A stretch of 64,000 nucleotides of DNA from Halorubrum alkaliphilum. Lineage in GTDB: Archaea > Halobacteriota > Halobacteria > Halobacteriales > Haloferacaceae. Positions 51,161 to 60,601 of the stretch are shown one piece after another. The DNA is taken from NCBI RefSeq assembly GCF_017873815.1, contig NZ_JAGGKQ010000006.1, forward strand, positions 84,868-148,867, given 5' to 3'. Each line of letters starts with the position of its first letter. Position 1 is the stretch's first letter. The notes below the pieces were generated by a model. It was given only the letters and a program-made list of their open reading frames with translations. It was not told the origin of the DNA and did no database searches. A program made the translations under genes and the position numbers.

Positions 51161-52066
51161 ATGCTTCGGCTCGCGATGACGACTGATTCGGAGACGTTCA
51201 CGCGGATCCGCGACCCACTCGCCGATCGCGGGATCGAGGTCGGCCACGTCCAAGCCAGCGAGCGCTCGCTTCGCGTCGCGGACCGGCGCGACGGTACGAG
51301 CGTCGGAGAGGACGTCGAGTTCGACGTCGGATTCGTCTATCCCTCGCGGCTCATGGAAGGGGCCGTCGTCGACACTCGTCTGTCGGTTCCGTGGGTGAAC
51401 GGCCGTGACGCGGTCGTCACCTCCCGGAACAAGGCTGGGGTCCTCGCGGCGCTCGACGCGGCCGGACTCCCCACACCCCGAACGGTGATGGTGTCGAACC
51501 CCGTCGACGAGGCAGTCGTCGCCGACGCGGTCGCGGGCTTCGAGTTCCCGGTCGTCGTCAAGCCGAACTCGGCGACCCGCGGGGTCGGCGTCGCGAAGGC
51601 GACCGATCTCGACTCCCTTTTGGGGATCGTCGACTACCTGAACCTCGTCCACGACTACCGAGCGACCGGCGACAAGTCGTACCTGATCCAGGAGTTCCTG
51701 CCCGACGCCAACGACTACCGAGTCATGGTCGTCGACGGCGCGTACGCCGGCGCGGTCCGGCGGGAGCTTCCGGCCGACGCGCTCGAAGCGGGGCGATGGA
51801 AACACAACGTCCACCGCGGCGCGGCGGCGACCGGCGTCGAACTCGGTTCCGCGGCTCGCGAACTCGCCGAGCGAACCGCCGCCACGCTCGAGATCGACTA
51901 TCTCGGCGTCGACCTCCTGGAGACGGGCGGCCGGCTCGTCGTCAACGAGACGAACGCCCGGCCCACCGTCGACGCGGCGACGAAGTACGAACCGGACTTT
52001 TACGATCGACTCGCGTCGCTGATCGAACGGACGGCGGACGGAAACGGAACGACCCGCGAGGCGTGA
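51161..52066 (+). CDS. RimK-type ATP-grasp ligase
   Basis: The 301-residue protein has an N-terminal domain (LRLAMTTDSETFTR), the ATP-grasp core with VVVKPNSATRGVGVAKA (glycine-rich loop), a hinge acidic pair (LIQEFLPDAND), and metal residues in VVNETNARPT. Members join an amino acid to a carboxylate through an acyl phosphate, as in RimK, LysX or tetrahydromethanopterin glutamate ligase. The exact acceptor cannot be read from sequence. gttcttaag near 51130 is a weak TATA. Confidence 0.85.
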   Translation: MLRLAMTTDSETFTRIRDPLADRGIEVGHVQASERSLRVADRRDGTSVGEDVEFDVGFVYPSRLMEGAVVDTRLSVPWVNGRDAVVTSRNKAGVLAALDAAGLPTPRTVMVSNPVDEAVVADAVAGFEFPVVVKPNSATRGVGVAKATDLDSLLGIVDYLNLVHDYRATGDKSYLIQEFLPDANDYRVMVVDGAYAGAVRRELPADALEAGRWKHNVHRGAAATGVELGSAARELAERTAATLEIDYLGVDLLETGGRLVVNETNARPTVDAATKYEPDFYDRLASLIERTADGNGTTREA

Positions 52067-52074
52067 CTGGCCGG

Positions 52075-52452
52075 CTACACTACGTCGATGGACGCCGAGT
52101 CGTCGTCGCGGTCGAACTCGACTTCCAGCACGCCGTTGTTGAACGTCGCGTCGCCGGAGTGCTCGTCGACGGTCGTCGGGAGCTGGACGGTCTCGTCGTA
52201 CTCGCGCCGGTCGGACGCCGCCGAGATGGTGAGCGCCTCGCCGTCACACTGTACGGAGAGTTCGTCCTTCGAGACGGCGGGGAGATCAGCAACGAGTCGG
52301 ACGGTGTCCTCAGTCGCGTACGCGTCGACGTGCGTTTCCGAGCCGAAGCCGGCGTTCTCGGTCCCGGCAGCGCCCCCTGCCATCTCGTTCATCATCCGTT
52401 CGATCTCCTCGAAGAAGTCCCCGAACGGATCGTCTCGGTCGTCTCTGTCCAT
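52075..52452 (-). CDS. Hsp20 small heat-shock protein
   Basis: The 125-residue protein has an acidic, Gly-rich leader (MDRDDRDDPFGDFFEEIERM) and an alpha-crystallin domain (about 42-118) with VDEHSGDATFNNGVLEVEF as the C-terminal core. It should form oligomeric holdase particles. It is divergent from gap, with a weak TATA (gcttatcg, about 52478-52485) 26-33 bp from its ATG. It is distinct from the Hsp20 at 36889. Confidence 0.88.
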   Translation of the reverse strand: MDRDDRDDPFGDFFEEIERMMNEMAGGAAGTENAGFGSETHVDAYATEDTVRLVADLPAVSKDELSVQCDGEALTISAASDRREYDETVQLPTTVDEHSGDATFNNGVLEVEFDRDDDSASIDVV

Positions 52453-52578
52453 GGTTCACGTGACGACGGTCATCCCGATAAGCCTTCTGTCGACCGCCGA
52501 TTCGGCCGGCTTCGACAGCAAAAGCGCAGATAGAGGGTTTATAATCATCGTTTAGAGTGTTTGATCGCAACTGGCCGG

Positions 52579-52585
52579 ATTTAAG
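52579..52585 (+). promoter_or_regulatory. TATA box of gap
   Basis: atttaag lies 26-32 bp before the ATG at 52611. A T7 tract immediately before gcatATG falls at the likely start site. Confidence 0.5.
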
Positions 52586-52610
52586 TAGCTGTACTGCCCT
52601 TTTTTTGCAT

Positions 52611-53669
52611 ATGAGTAAATCGTACCTGACTGCGGGCGATGAGGTCGCGGACGACGAGGTCGTACGGGTCGGGCTGAACGGGTTTGGCCGGATCGGCCGG
52701 AACGTGTTCCGAGCGGTGCTGGAGAACCCGAACGTCGAACTCGCCGGCATCAACGACGTGATGGATTTCGAGGACATGGCGTATCTCGCGAAGTACGACA
52801 CGACGATGGGCCGACTCGACGGCGTCGAACTCGGCGGCGACGGCGACGAGTTGACGATCGGTGGCACCTCGGTCCCGCTATTCAACGTACAGGATCCCAC
52901 AACCCTCCCGTGGGACGAGCTCGACGTGGACGTCGCGCTCGAATGTACGGGGATCTTCCGCACGAAGGACGACGCGAGCGCCCACCTCGAAGCCGGCGCG
53001 GACACGGTCGTTATTTCGGCTCCGCCCAAAGGCGAGAAACCGGTCAAACAGCTCGTCTATGGCGTCAACCACGACGAGTACGACGGCGAGGACGTGGTCT
53101 CGAACGCCTCCTGTACGACGAACTCCATCACCCCGGTCGCGAAGGTGCTCGACGAGGAGTTCGGCATCGAGGCCGGGACCCTCACCACGGTTCATGCCTA
53201 CACGGGGTCACAGTCACTGATCGACGGTCCGAAATCGAAGACCCGTCGCGGTCGGGCGGCAGCCGAGAACATCGTCCCGACCTCGACTGGTGCCGCCGGC
53301 GCGGCACAGGAGGTCCTCCCGCAGCTCGACGGAAAGATCGACGGGATGGCGATGCGCGTCCCGGTCCCCAACGGCTCGCTCACCGAGTTCGTCGTGACGC
53401 TCGACGAGAAGGTAACGATCGAGGGGGTCAACGACGCGTTCCGTGATGCGGCCGACTCGGGCCCGCTCGCGGGCGTGCTCGGCTACACCGACGATGAGGT
53501 CGTCTCCAGCGACATCGTCGGGCTCCCGTTCTCCAGCTACGTCGACCTCGAATCCACGAACGTCATCGCCGACGGGAAGCTCCTGAAGATCCTCACCTGG
53601 TACGACAACGAGTACGGCTTCTCGAACCGGATGCTCGACATGGCCGCGTTCGTCAACGCCGAGTCGTAG
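52611..53669 (+). CDS. gap: Glyceraldehyde-3-phosphate dehydrogenase (type I)
   Basis: The 352-residue enzyme has GLNGFGRIGRNVFRA (NAD-binding), the catalytic motif SNASCTTN with Cys168, and the C-terminal TWYDNEYGFSNR. This is the bacterial-like type I enzyme, not the archaeal type II. Haloarchaea use this form for glycolysis or gluconeogenesis. A leader of about 18 residues (MSKSYLTAGDEVADDE) precedes the fold. pgk follows 57 bp later, so the two lower-glycolytic steps are together. Confidence 0.96.
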   Translation: MSKSYLTAGDEVADDEVVRVGLNGFGRIGRNVFRAVLENPNVELAGINDVMDFEDMAYLAKYDTTMGRLDGVELGGDGDELTIGGTSVPLFNVQDPTTLPWDELDVDVALECTGIFRTKDDASAHLEAGADTVVISAPPKGEKPVKQLVYGVNHDEYDGEDVVSNASCTTNSITPVAKVLDEEFGIEAGTLTTVHAYTGSQSLIDGPKSKTRRGRAAAENIVPTSTGAAGAAQEVLPQLDGKIDGMAMRVPVPNGSLTEFVVTLDEKVTIEGVNDAFRDAADSGPLAGVLGYTDDEVVSSDIVGLPFSSYVDLESTNVIADGKLLKILTWYDNEYGFSNRMLDMAAFVNAES

Positions 53670-53726
53670 ACGTCCGCCACCTACACGATCCGTCACCGAT
53701 ATACACCGATACGTCCAGTCACACCC

Positions 53727-54947
53727 ATGGCCACGTTCGACACCATCGATGACCTGCCGGCCGACTCGCGCGTGCTCGTCCGACTCGATCTCAACTCCCC
53801 CATCGAGGACGGCGAGCCACAGGACAACCGCCGGTTCGAGCGCCACGCACGGACCGTCCGCGAGCTCGCCGAGGCGGGCCACCGCGTCGTACTCATGGCC
53901 CATCAGGGCCGTCCCGGACGCGACGACTTCACGTCGCTCGCGGGCCACGCCGCGATCCTCGCCGACCACGTCGACCGCGACGTCGCGTTCGTCGACGACA
54001 CGTACGGCGAAGACGCCGTCGCCGCGGTCGAGTCGCTTTCGGCGGGTGAGATACTGCTCTTAGAGAACACGCGGATGTGTGACGACGAACTTCCCGAGGC
54101 CTCGCCCGAGGAGAAGGCGGACACCGAGTTCGTGCGAACGCTCGCGCCCCTGTTCGACGCGTACGTCAACGACGCCTACTCGGCGGCCCACCGGAAACAC
54201 GCCTCGCTCGTCGGGTTCCCGCTCGCGCTGCCCGCGTACGCGGGCCGCGTGATGGAGACGGAGTACGAGGCCAACACCGCGATCGCTCGCAAGGAGTTCG
54301 ACGGCCCCGTGACGATGGTCGTCGGCGGCACGAAAGCGACCGACGTGATCGGCGTGATGGACGCGCTGGAAGGGACCGTCGACCGGTTCCTGCTCGGCGG
54401 CGTCGCCGGCGAGCTCTTCCTGCGTGGGGCGGGCCATCCGGTCGGTCACGACCTCGACGGGATGGACCTGTTCGACGACCAGTGGGAGGCGAACCACGAG
54501 GTCGTCGAGTCGATCCTCGCCGACCGGGGTGACACGATCCACCTCGCGAGCGATCTGGCCTACGAGGACGACGACGGCGACCGTGCGGAGCACACGATCG
54601 CCGAGATCGACGAGAAGACCGATGCGTACCTCGATGTCGGTTCGGGAACGGTCGAGGAGTACGATCCTCTGATCCGCGAGTCGGCCGCGGTGTTCGTGAA
54701 GGGCGCGCTCGGCGTCTTCGAAGACGAGCGATTCTCGGTCGGTACGGTCGGGGTGCTCGAAGCGATCGCCGAAACGGACTGCTTCTCCGTCGTCGGCGGC
54801 GGTGATACCTCTCGCGCGATCGAAATGTACGGGATGGACGAAGCGGACTTCTCACACGTCTCCATCGCCGGCGGCGCGTACATCCGCGCGCTCACCGGCG
54901 AGCCGTTGCCCGCGGTCGAGTTACTGGAGGCGGCGGCAGAGTCGTAA
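53727..54947 (+). CDS. pgk: Phosphoglycerate kinase
   Basis: The 406-residue monomer has the N-terminal substrate lobe (VLVRLDLNSP, MAHQGRPG) and the C-terminal ATP lobe (GGDTSRAIEMYG). It interconverts 1,3-bisphosphoglycerate plus ADP and 3-phosphoglycerate plus ATP. It follows gap; a TATA-like gatatacacc at about 53697-53706 could give it an extra promoter. The sequence has the usual haloarchaeal acidic excess. Confidence 0.95.
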   Translation: MATFDTIDDLPADSRVLVRLDLNSPIEDGEPQDNRRFERHARTVRELAEAGHRVVLMAHQGRPGRDDFTSLAGHAAILADHVDRDVAFVDDTYGEDAVAAVESLSAGEILLLENTRMCDDELPEASPEEKADTEFVRTLAPLFDAYVNDAYSAAHRKHASLVGFPLALPAYAGRVMETEYEANTAIARKEFDGPVTMVVGGTKATDVIGVMDALEGTVDRFLLGGVAGELFLRGAGHPVGHDLDGMDLFDDQWEANHEVVESILADRGDTIHLASDLAYEDDDGDRAEHTIAEIDEKTDAYLDVGSGTVEEYDPLIRESAAVFVKGALGVFEDERFSVGTVGVLEAIAETDCFSVVGGGDTSRAIEMYGMDEADFSHVSIAGGAYIRALTGEPLPAVELLEAAAES

Positions 54948-54983
54948 GACGGTTCCTCAGAGAAGTCGATCGCCGCAGTTCAG

Positions 54984-55445
54984 CTACTCCTCGTGGATGT
55001 CGAGTTCGAACTGCTCGTTTTCGGTGACCGCGTTGAGCACGACGCTCGTGTTCGACTCGCGGATGTCGGCGTCGGTGAGGATCGACTTGATCTGGTCGTT
55101 CATGCCGTCAGTGTCGGTGAACTTGCCGATCGCGATGACGTCGTAGTCGCCGGTCACCTCGTAGACGCTCACCATCTGTTTCTCCTGCCGCAGTTTCTCG
55201 GTGACTTCCGGCAGCGCGCTCCCCTCGACTTTCAGCTGGAGCACTGCGGTCACGTCGAAGCCGAGCTTCTCGTAGTCGACCGTCGGGGTGTACCCCCGGA
55301 TCACGCCCTCGTCCTCGAGATCACGGAGGTGGTTCGAGACGGTCGTCACGGAGACATCGAGTTCGTCACCGAGGCTCCGGAGGCTGGCACGACCGTTCCC
55401 GAGTAGTGAGTTCACGAGCTTGGCGTCGAGGTTTTCGTACGTCAT
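54984..55445 (-). CDS. lrp: Lrp/AsnC family transcription regulator
   Basis: From the ATG at 55445 the protein is 153 residues: an N-terminal winged helix-turn-helix ([37 protein letters not shown]) and a C-terminal ligand-binding RAM domain ([16 protein letters not shown]). A TATA box (ttataattta, 55471-55480) is placed for a leaderless mRNA. The gene is divergent from glnA and shares its promoter region. Haloarchaeal Lrp proteins beside glnA are known to control glutamine synthetase, so that role is a reasonable inference. Confidence 0.92.
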   Translation of the reverse strand: MTYENLDAKLVNSLLGNGRASLRSLGDELDVSVTTVSNHLRDLEDEGVIRGYTPTVDYEKLGFDVTAVLQLKVEGSALPEVTEKLRQEKQMVSVYEVTGDYDVIAIGKFTDTDGMNDQIKSILTDADIRESNTSVVLNAVTENEQFELDIHEE

Positions 55446-55570
55446 TACACTGCGCAAGGGGTCCGGGGCTTTATAATTTAACGAATGTCCACAAGTATCC
55501 CCGGAGTGGCGGTACATGCGCCAAGCGATAAGGCCTTTATACTGGCACATGAGTACTAAACGTCCAAAAC
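55446..55570. promoter_or_regulatory. Divergent lrp/glnA control region
   Basis: The 125 bp between the two genes hold a TATA box for each: 55469-55480 on the minus strand for lrp, and TTTATA at 55536-55541 for glnA, 30-35 bp before its ATG. The 50 bp between them is the likely Lrp operator zone. Confidence 0.6.
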
Positions 55571-56938
55571 ATGACGGACGAACAAGCGAAACCAGACGGC
55601 GGCCTCACGGCCGAAGAACAGGCAGTACTCGACGAAATAGAGGAAGAGAACGTCGACTTCCTCCGGCTCCAGTTCACCGACATCCTCGGCGTGGTGAAGA
55701 ACGTCTCCGTGCCCGCGCATCAGGCGGAGAAGGCGTTCACCGAGGGGATCTACTTCGACGGCTCCTCGATCGAGGGATTCGTCCGCATTCAGGAGTCGGA
55801 TATGCGTCTCGTTCCCGACGCTGACACGTTCGCGGTGCTCCCGTGGCGGAGCGGCGAGGACGGATCGGCGGCGGCTCGCGTCGTCTGTGACATCGTCGAC
55901 ACCGACGGCGAGCCGTTCGCTGGCGGTCCGCGTCAGGTGCTCAAGAGCGTCCTTGAGAAGGCAGACGACATGGGGTACTCCGTCTCCATCGGTCCCGAGC
56001 CGGAGTTCTTCCTGTTCAAGACCGACGACGAGGGCAACGCGACGACGACGCCCCACGACAAGGGCGGCTACTTCGACATGGCCCCCAAAGACCTCGCGAG
56101 CGACGTCCGCAAGGAGATCATCTTCACGCTCGAGGAGATGGGCTTCGAGATCGAGGCGTCCCACCACGAGGTCGCGCAGGGTCAGCATGAGATCAACTTC
56201 AAGTACGCCGACGCGCTCACGACCGCCGACAACATCGCGACGTTCCGGACGGTCGTCCGCGCGGTCGCGGCCCAACACGACCTCCACGCGACGTTCATGC
56301 CCAAGCCGATCGCGGAGATCAACGGCTCGGGGATGCACAGCCATATCTCGCTGTTCGACGAGGACGGCAACGCCTTCGCCGACGACTCCGACGAGTTCAA
56401 CCTGAGCGAGACTGCCTACCAGTTCATGGGCGGCATCCTCAACCACGCACCCGCGTTCACGGCCGTCACCAACCCGACCGTGAACTCTTATAAGCGTCTG
56501 GTACCCGGCTACGAGGCACCGATCTACGTCGCGTGGTCCGACACGAACCGCTCGGCGCTGGTGCGTGTTCCCGACGCCGCGGGCGTCTCCGCGCGCTTCG
56601 AGGTTCGGAGCCCCGACCCGTCCTGTAACCCGTACCTCGCGTACGCCGCGCTCATCTCCGCCGGACTACACGGCATCGAGACGGACGCCGACCCCGGCGA
56701 TCCGGTCCAAGAGGACATCTACGAGTTCGACGACGAGCAGCGCGAGGAGTACGGCATCGAGACGCTTCCCCCGAACCTCGGAGCCGCCGTCGACGCGCTC
56801 GAAGCCGACGAGGTCGTCTCAGACGCCCTCGGGCCGCACGTCTCCGAGAAGTTCGCCGAGGCCAAGTCCCAGGAGTTCGGTGAGTACCTCACCCAAGTGT
56901 CCGAGTGGGAGGAGGACCGCTACCTGGAGACGTTCTAG
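55571..56938 (+). CDS. glnA: Glutamine synthetase (type I)
   Basis: The 455-residue enzyme joins ammonia and glutamate using ATP. It starts with a beta-grasp domain ([16 protein letters not shown]) and has the catalytic barrel with [22 protein letters not shown], and the [11 protein letters not shown] segment. The archaeal type I enzyme is usually regulated by transcription and by PII/GlnK rather than by adenylylation. It is expressed from the region shared with lrp and overlaps the convergent PAP2 gene by 4 bp. Confidence 0.97.
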   Translation: MTDEQAKPDGGLTAEEQAVLDEIEEENVDFLRLQFTDILGVVKNVSVPAHQAEKAFTEGIYFDGSSIEGFVRIQESDMRLVPDADTFAVLPWRSGEDGSAAARVVCDIVDTDGEPFAGGPRQVLKSVLEKADDMGYSVSIGPEPEFFLFKTDDEGNATTTPHDKGGYFDMAPKDLASDVRKEIIFTLEEMGFEIEASHHEVAQGQHEINFKYADALTTADNIATFRTVVRAVAAQHDLHATFMPKPIAEINGSGMHSHISLFDEDGNAFADDSDEFNLSETAYQFMGGILNHAPAFTAVTNPTVNSYKRLVPGYEAPIYVAWSDTNRSALVRVPDAAGVSARFEVRSPDPSCNPYLAYAALISAGLHGIETDADPGDPVQEDIYEFDDEQREEYGIETLPPNLGAAVDALEADEVVSDALGPHVSEKFAEAKSQEFGEYLTQVSEWEEDRYLETF

Positions 56939-57927
56939 GGCCGTACCGACGCCGAACTAACGCTTTTTTCGAGACATAAAGCGGGGAGGCCGATCACGAC
57001 GGCAACTGCCGCGAACGTCGCGACGAGCACGACCACGGCTGACGACGATACGGCATAGGCGCCGACCCAAACACCACCGGTACCGAGCAGCGCTGGGACC
57101 GCAACCCGAACTGGAACGACAGGCTCGTCCCCGTCGACGAGCAGCCACCCGACCGCGCCGCCGAGACCGGTCGAGATACCGATGGCGGCTTCTATCACTC
57201 CGTCCGTCCCGCCGTTGACGACCGCGACGACCGCAGCGACACCGGACACGGCTGCTGCGAAGAGAAACACCGGGAACGGATCGAGATCGGCCGGGACACG
57301 GGTCAAGTCGGTCCGGTTCGTTTTCGCGACCCGAATCCGTGTATCGCCGGCGAGTCGAAGGCTGCCGACGACGACACAGACACCGAGGAGAAGGCCGGTG
57401 ACGACGTCGACGAGGAAATGGACCTCGATGGCAACCCGGGAGGCTGCCACGGCGATCGCAACGACCGCGGCCCCTGCGAGCCGGTTTCGGGGCGTTGACG
57501 GGCGATCGTACAGCAGCGCCAGCACAACGTACGCTCCCGCAGCAGCCGCCGCGTGCCCGCTCGGGAATCCGAACCCGCCGGAGAGAACCTGTGACTCGTA
57601 CCACGTCGATAAGACACCGGGGAGCCACGTCGGTCCGTCGACGGGAGGTGTTGCGCCGGGCGGGCGCGGGACTGCGAACCACGCCTTCCCGAGAGCGACG
57701 GCGGCGTACGTACAGGAAACGGTCGCGATGGCCGTTGCGCCGGCACGGCGCGGCGACGCCGTGAGACGGGTGCTCCCAAACCAGTAGCCGATCGCCAGCA
57801 GCCCGAACAGGAACCACGGGTCCGCAAGATGGGTGACGGCCGCGAGGACGACGACGACGAATTCGGGGAGCGCATCGACGACGACGAACTCACCGATCCC
57901 GCGATCCGCCGTGACGAGGCCGGTCAC
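56935..57927 (-). CDS. PAP2-family phosphatase
   Basis: The 330-residue integral membrane protein starts with GTG. The three phosphatase motifs are present: KAWFAVPRP (KX6RP), PSGH, and [12 protein letters not shown] (SRX5HX3D). Members dephosphorylate lipid phosphates such as isoprenoid pyrophosphates. About nine membrane helices are visible, extending past the core. It starts 15 bp after the end of a YihY gene on the same strand and probably shares its mRNA. It overlaps the glnA end by 4 bp. Confidence 0.9.
   Translation of the reverse strand: MTGLVTADRGIGEFVVVDALPEFVVVVLAAVTHLADPWFLFGLLAIGYWFGSTRLTASPRRAGATAIATVSCTYAAVALGKAWFAVPRPPGATPPVDGPTWLPGVLSTWYESQVLSGGFGFPSGHAAAAAGAYVVLALLYDRPSTPRNRLAGAAVVAIAVAASRVAIEVHFLVDVVTGLLLGVCVVVGSLRLAGDTRIRVAKTNRTDLTRVPADLDPFPVFLFAAAVSGVAAVVAVVNGGTDGVIEAAIGISTGLGGAVGWLLVDGDEPVVPVRVAVPALLGTGGVWVGAYAVSSSAVVVLVATFAAVAVVIGLPALCLEKSVSSASVRP
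56964..56969 (+). terminator. T6 terminator of glnA, inside the PAP2 gene
   Basis: Six T in a row lie 25 bp past the glnA stop. They fall within the last codons of the convergent PAP2 gene, so termination and coding share the same bases. Confidence 0.45.
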
Positions 57928-57942
57928 GAGCGGATCACTCGG

Positions 57943-59274
57943 TCAGTCGCTGCCCCGGTCGCGAGCGTAATCGAGCGCTTTTCCGGGCGCTTCGAGCAGG
58001 TTGAGGCCGATCCCGACGATGATAAAGAGGGTGTACAACCCGAGCGTCGACAGGCCGAGTATCAGCATTGCGGCGATCGCGGTGGGGCCGTCGAGATACG
58101 CGAACGCGCCGAAGATCAGGACAGTGCCGTATAACAGCACGAGATACGGACCCCATCCCCGGGCGTGTCCGCGTCGCATCCGCGAGCGCACGTACCGCTT
58201 CAGCTCCGACTCAACGGCGGGTTTATCAACGGTTCGCCGTTCCACGTCGTCCTCGAACTCGTCGAACTCCGCGCGCAGCCGCCGCACCTCCGCCTGTAAC
58301 GCCGCGACATCCGGTGCCCCCTGTGGTCGTTCGTCGTCGCCGGCGTCGTCCGCACTGTCCGGCTCGCCGTTCATACCCGTGAGTCGGTCGCGGTCGTGTT
58401 GTAACTGCCGGTCGGCGACAGCGCTTGCCCCCGCGCCAGCAGCGGCGCTTGACCTCGCGTCGTCAAGCGGTCCGGGGGTGGACGCCGGTGGTGTTCGATC
58501 CGCCAATACGACGTTGACGACGCCGCCGACCACGACGACGATTGCGGCGACGTACAGCCACGTCACGAGCAGCAGTATCCCGCCGATAACGCCGTACACT
58601 TGGTACTGGCCCGCGCTCGCGGCGTACAGCTGAAAGCCGGCTTGGAGGACCGTCCAGCCGACCGCGGCAACGGCCGCCCCCGGAAGTGCCTCGCGGGCGG
58701 AGATCGACGGCTGCGGGAGCATGTAGTACATCGGGAGAAACACCGCGGTGAGGAACACAGGCAACGCGAGGATGCTCGCCGTCTCGACCAGCGGGATCGC
58801 GTCCACGGCTGCGACGAAGGTGCCGACGGCGACCATCACGGCGATACCAACGCCGATCGCGAGAACGACGGAGGCGGCGTCCGCGAGTTCCCGAAGGAGG
58901 TCGGGCGAGGTGTCCGCGCCGTACAGCGACACGAAGGCTGTATCGAGACCGCGGAACACCTTCAACGTCGACCAGACGAGGACGGCTACTCCGAGAACGC
59001 TCGCGCCTGCGCGCCCGCCGGCGGAGGCGACGGCGGTTTCGACTGCCTCCGCGCCGGCGGGAGTGAGAAAGTCGCCGGTTGCCGCGACCACCTGCCCGGC
59101 GATCGTTTCGCCGAAGACGACCGTCGCAACGACGACGAGCAGCAGGAGCGCAGGGATGAGCGAGACGAAGGCGTAGTAGGCGATCGCGGCCGCGAGAAAC
59201 GTCACCTGCCGATCGACCGCAGTATCGACGACGCGACGAGTCGTCTCAAAGGCGGCCATCGAGCGCGAGAGCAT
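57943..59274 (-). CDS. YihY/virulence-factor BrkB-like membrane protein
   Basis: From the ATG at 59274 the protein is 443 residues. Six membrane helices (to about 270) match the YihY family, with FLAAAIAYYAFVSLIPALLLL near the start and YQVYGVIGGILLLVTWLY later. The C-terminal 170 residues add a charged helix (ALQAEVRRLRAEFDEFEDDV) and two further helices. Function is not settled in any organism; older claims of RNase BN activity do not apply. A TATA (gtttttactcc) lies 25-32 bp upstream of the start. Confidence 0.88.
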   Translation of the reverse strand: MLSRSMAAFETTRRVVDTAVDRQVTFLAAAIAYYAFVSLIPALLLLVVVATVVFGETIAGQVVAATGDFLTPAGAEAVETAVASAGGRAGASVLGVAVLVWSTLKVFRGLDTAFVSLYGADTSPDLLRELADAASVVLAIGVGIAVMVAVGTFVAAVDAIPLVETASILALPVFLTAVFLPMYYMLPQPSISAREALPGAAVAAVGWTVLQAGFQLYAASAGQYQVYGVIGGILLLVTWLYVAAIVVVVGGVVNVVLADRTPPASTPGPLDDARSSAAAGAGASAVADRQLQHDRDRLTGMNGEPDSADDAGDDERPQGAPDVAALQAEVRRLRAEFDEFEDDVERRTVDKPAVESELKRYVRSRMRRGHARGWGPYLVLLYGTVLIFGAFAYLDGPTAIAAMLILGLSTLGLYTLFIIVGIGLNLLEAPGKALDYARDRGSD

Positions 59275-59340
59275 GCTCACGCGTTCGGGCGAGCGGAGTA
59301 AAAACGGGGCGGGTTGGACCGGCGTCCGCCGTTTCCGTCC

Positions 59341-60468
59341 TTAGTCGTCCTCGCCGAGCAGGACCGCTCGCATCTCCGGGACCGACGCGTCGGTTTTGAC
59401 TGCGGTGCCGCGGTAGTGTGCACGGCTCGCCTCGTAGCCGGCCGCGCGAAGCCGGTCGACGAACTCGTCCATCCCGATCGCGGGCTCGCTCCACTGCTTG
59501 TACAGTCGGTGTTGGTCGTAGTGCGTCGGCGTATCGAGCTCGCGGGCGACGGTTCCGAGGAGCGTCCGCGCGCGTTTCGCCTCCCCCATGTCGTCGGTGA
59601 CGTGTTCACGGACCGATCGGGTGAACTCGGCGTCGGCGACCGGCCCCAACCATATCGGGCCGGCCGTGAGCACGCGATCGCTCCCGCAGATCGGGCACGT
59701 CTCGACCGGGTCCGCGATCAGCCCGAGCGTCGGCTCGCGCCAGAGGCAGTCCTCACAGGTGTCGACGTATCCGAGCTGGTCGATAGATCCGTCCGCCGCC
59801 TGCGCGCCGGACTCCAACTCGAGATAGGTCCGCGCGTAGTGTCGGGAGACGTGTGAGACGATCGGCCGGGCGGCCTTGTCGTATCTGGCCGCGGTCCGGA
59901 CCAGCGCGGAGATCAGCGTCCGAAGCCCCATCTCCGGGTGGTAATCGGTGTTACGTGGGACCGCACCGTACTTCCGGATCCCGCTGTTTAGATGGGCGCC
60001 ACACAGCGGCGCGGTGTCGGTGGCGGTGACACAGACGAGGTTCCGCGCGTTCGCCAGCGCGGCGTCCGCGAAGGGGATCGGCGTACCGTACGGATCCAGA
60101 TCGACGACGTCGAACGGGCCGTCATCGTACAACAGGGCGTTGACGTCGCGGCGGGCAGTCTCACCGTCGAGGCCGTTCTTCGCGAGGTTCGAGGCGGCCA
60201 ACTCGACCGCGTCGGGGTCGACGTCGGCGCAGGTGACGTCGTACCCCTCGCCGGCAGCACGAACCCCGCGGATCCCCGAGGCGGCCATCGCGTCGAGATA
60301 CGTCGCGACTCGCGGCTCACGTTCGTGATACGCGCGCAGGACCGCGACCGTCACGTCCCGGTTCAGCTCCTGTGTCGGGTTGAAGAAGACTCCGCCGCCC
60401 GTCCCCTCGCTCGCGCCGTCACGAGCCTCGGGGACGCGCACCGTCACTCCGCCCTCCTCGATGTCCAT
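59341..60468 (-). CDS. trm1: tRNA (guanine26-N2)-dimethyltransferase Trm1
   Basis: The 375-residue enzyme methylates G26 of tRNA with SAM. The SAM-binding domain reads [11 protein letters not shown] and [11 protein letters not shown] (catalytic Asp-Pro region), after [13 protein letters not shown]-terminal zinc-binding pair (CEDC...CPIC) and tRNA-binding domain follow. It is 66 bp upstream of yihY on the same strand, so co-transcription is possible. Confidence 0.95.
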   Translation of the reverse strand: MDIEEGGVTVRVPEARDGASEGTGGGVFFNPTQELNRDVTVAVLRAYHEREPRVATYLDAMAASGIRGVRAAGEGYDVTCADVDPDAVELAASNLAKNGLDGETARRDVNALLYDDGPFDVVDLDPYGTPIPFADAALANARNLVCVTATDTAPLCGAHLNSGIRKYGAVPRNTDYHPEMGLRTLISALVRTAARYDKAARPIVSHVSRHYARTYLELESGAQAADGSIDQLGYVDTCEDCLWREPTLGLIADPVETCPICGSDRVLTAGPIWLGPVADAEFTRSVREHVTDDMGEAKRARTLLGTVARELDTPTHYDQHRLYKQWSEPAIGMDEFVDRLRAAGYEASRAHYRGTAVKTDASVPEMRAVLLGEDD

Positions 60469-60601
60469 GCCACGGCTTCGTCGATCCGCGACAAAAGAGC
60501 CCCGCTCCGGGGACGATGGCGGGTGGAGACCCCCCGTCCTCTCGCTCCCGACGGACGGGATTCGGCGTGAACGTTATCGGGTACGGGGATAAGACGGTGA
60601 T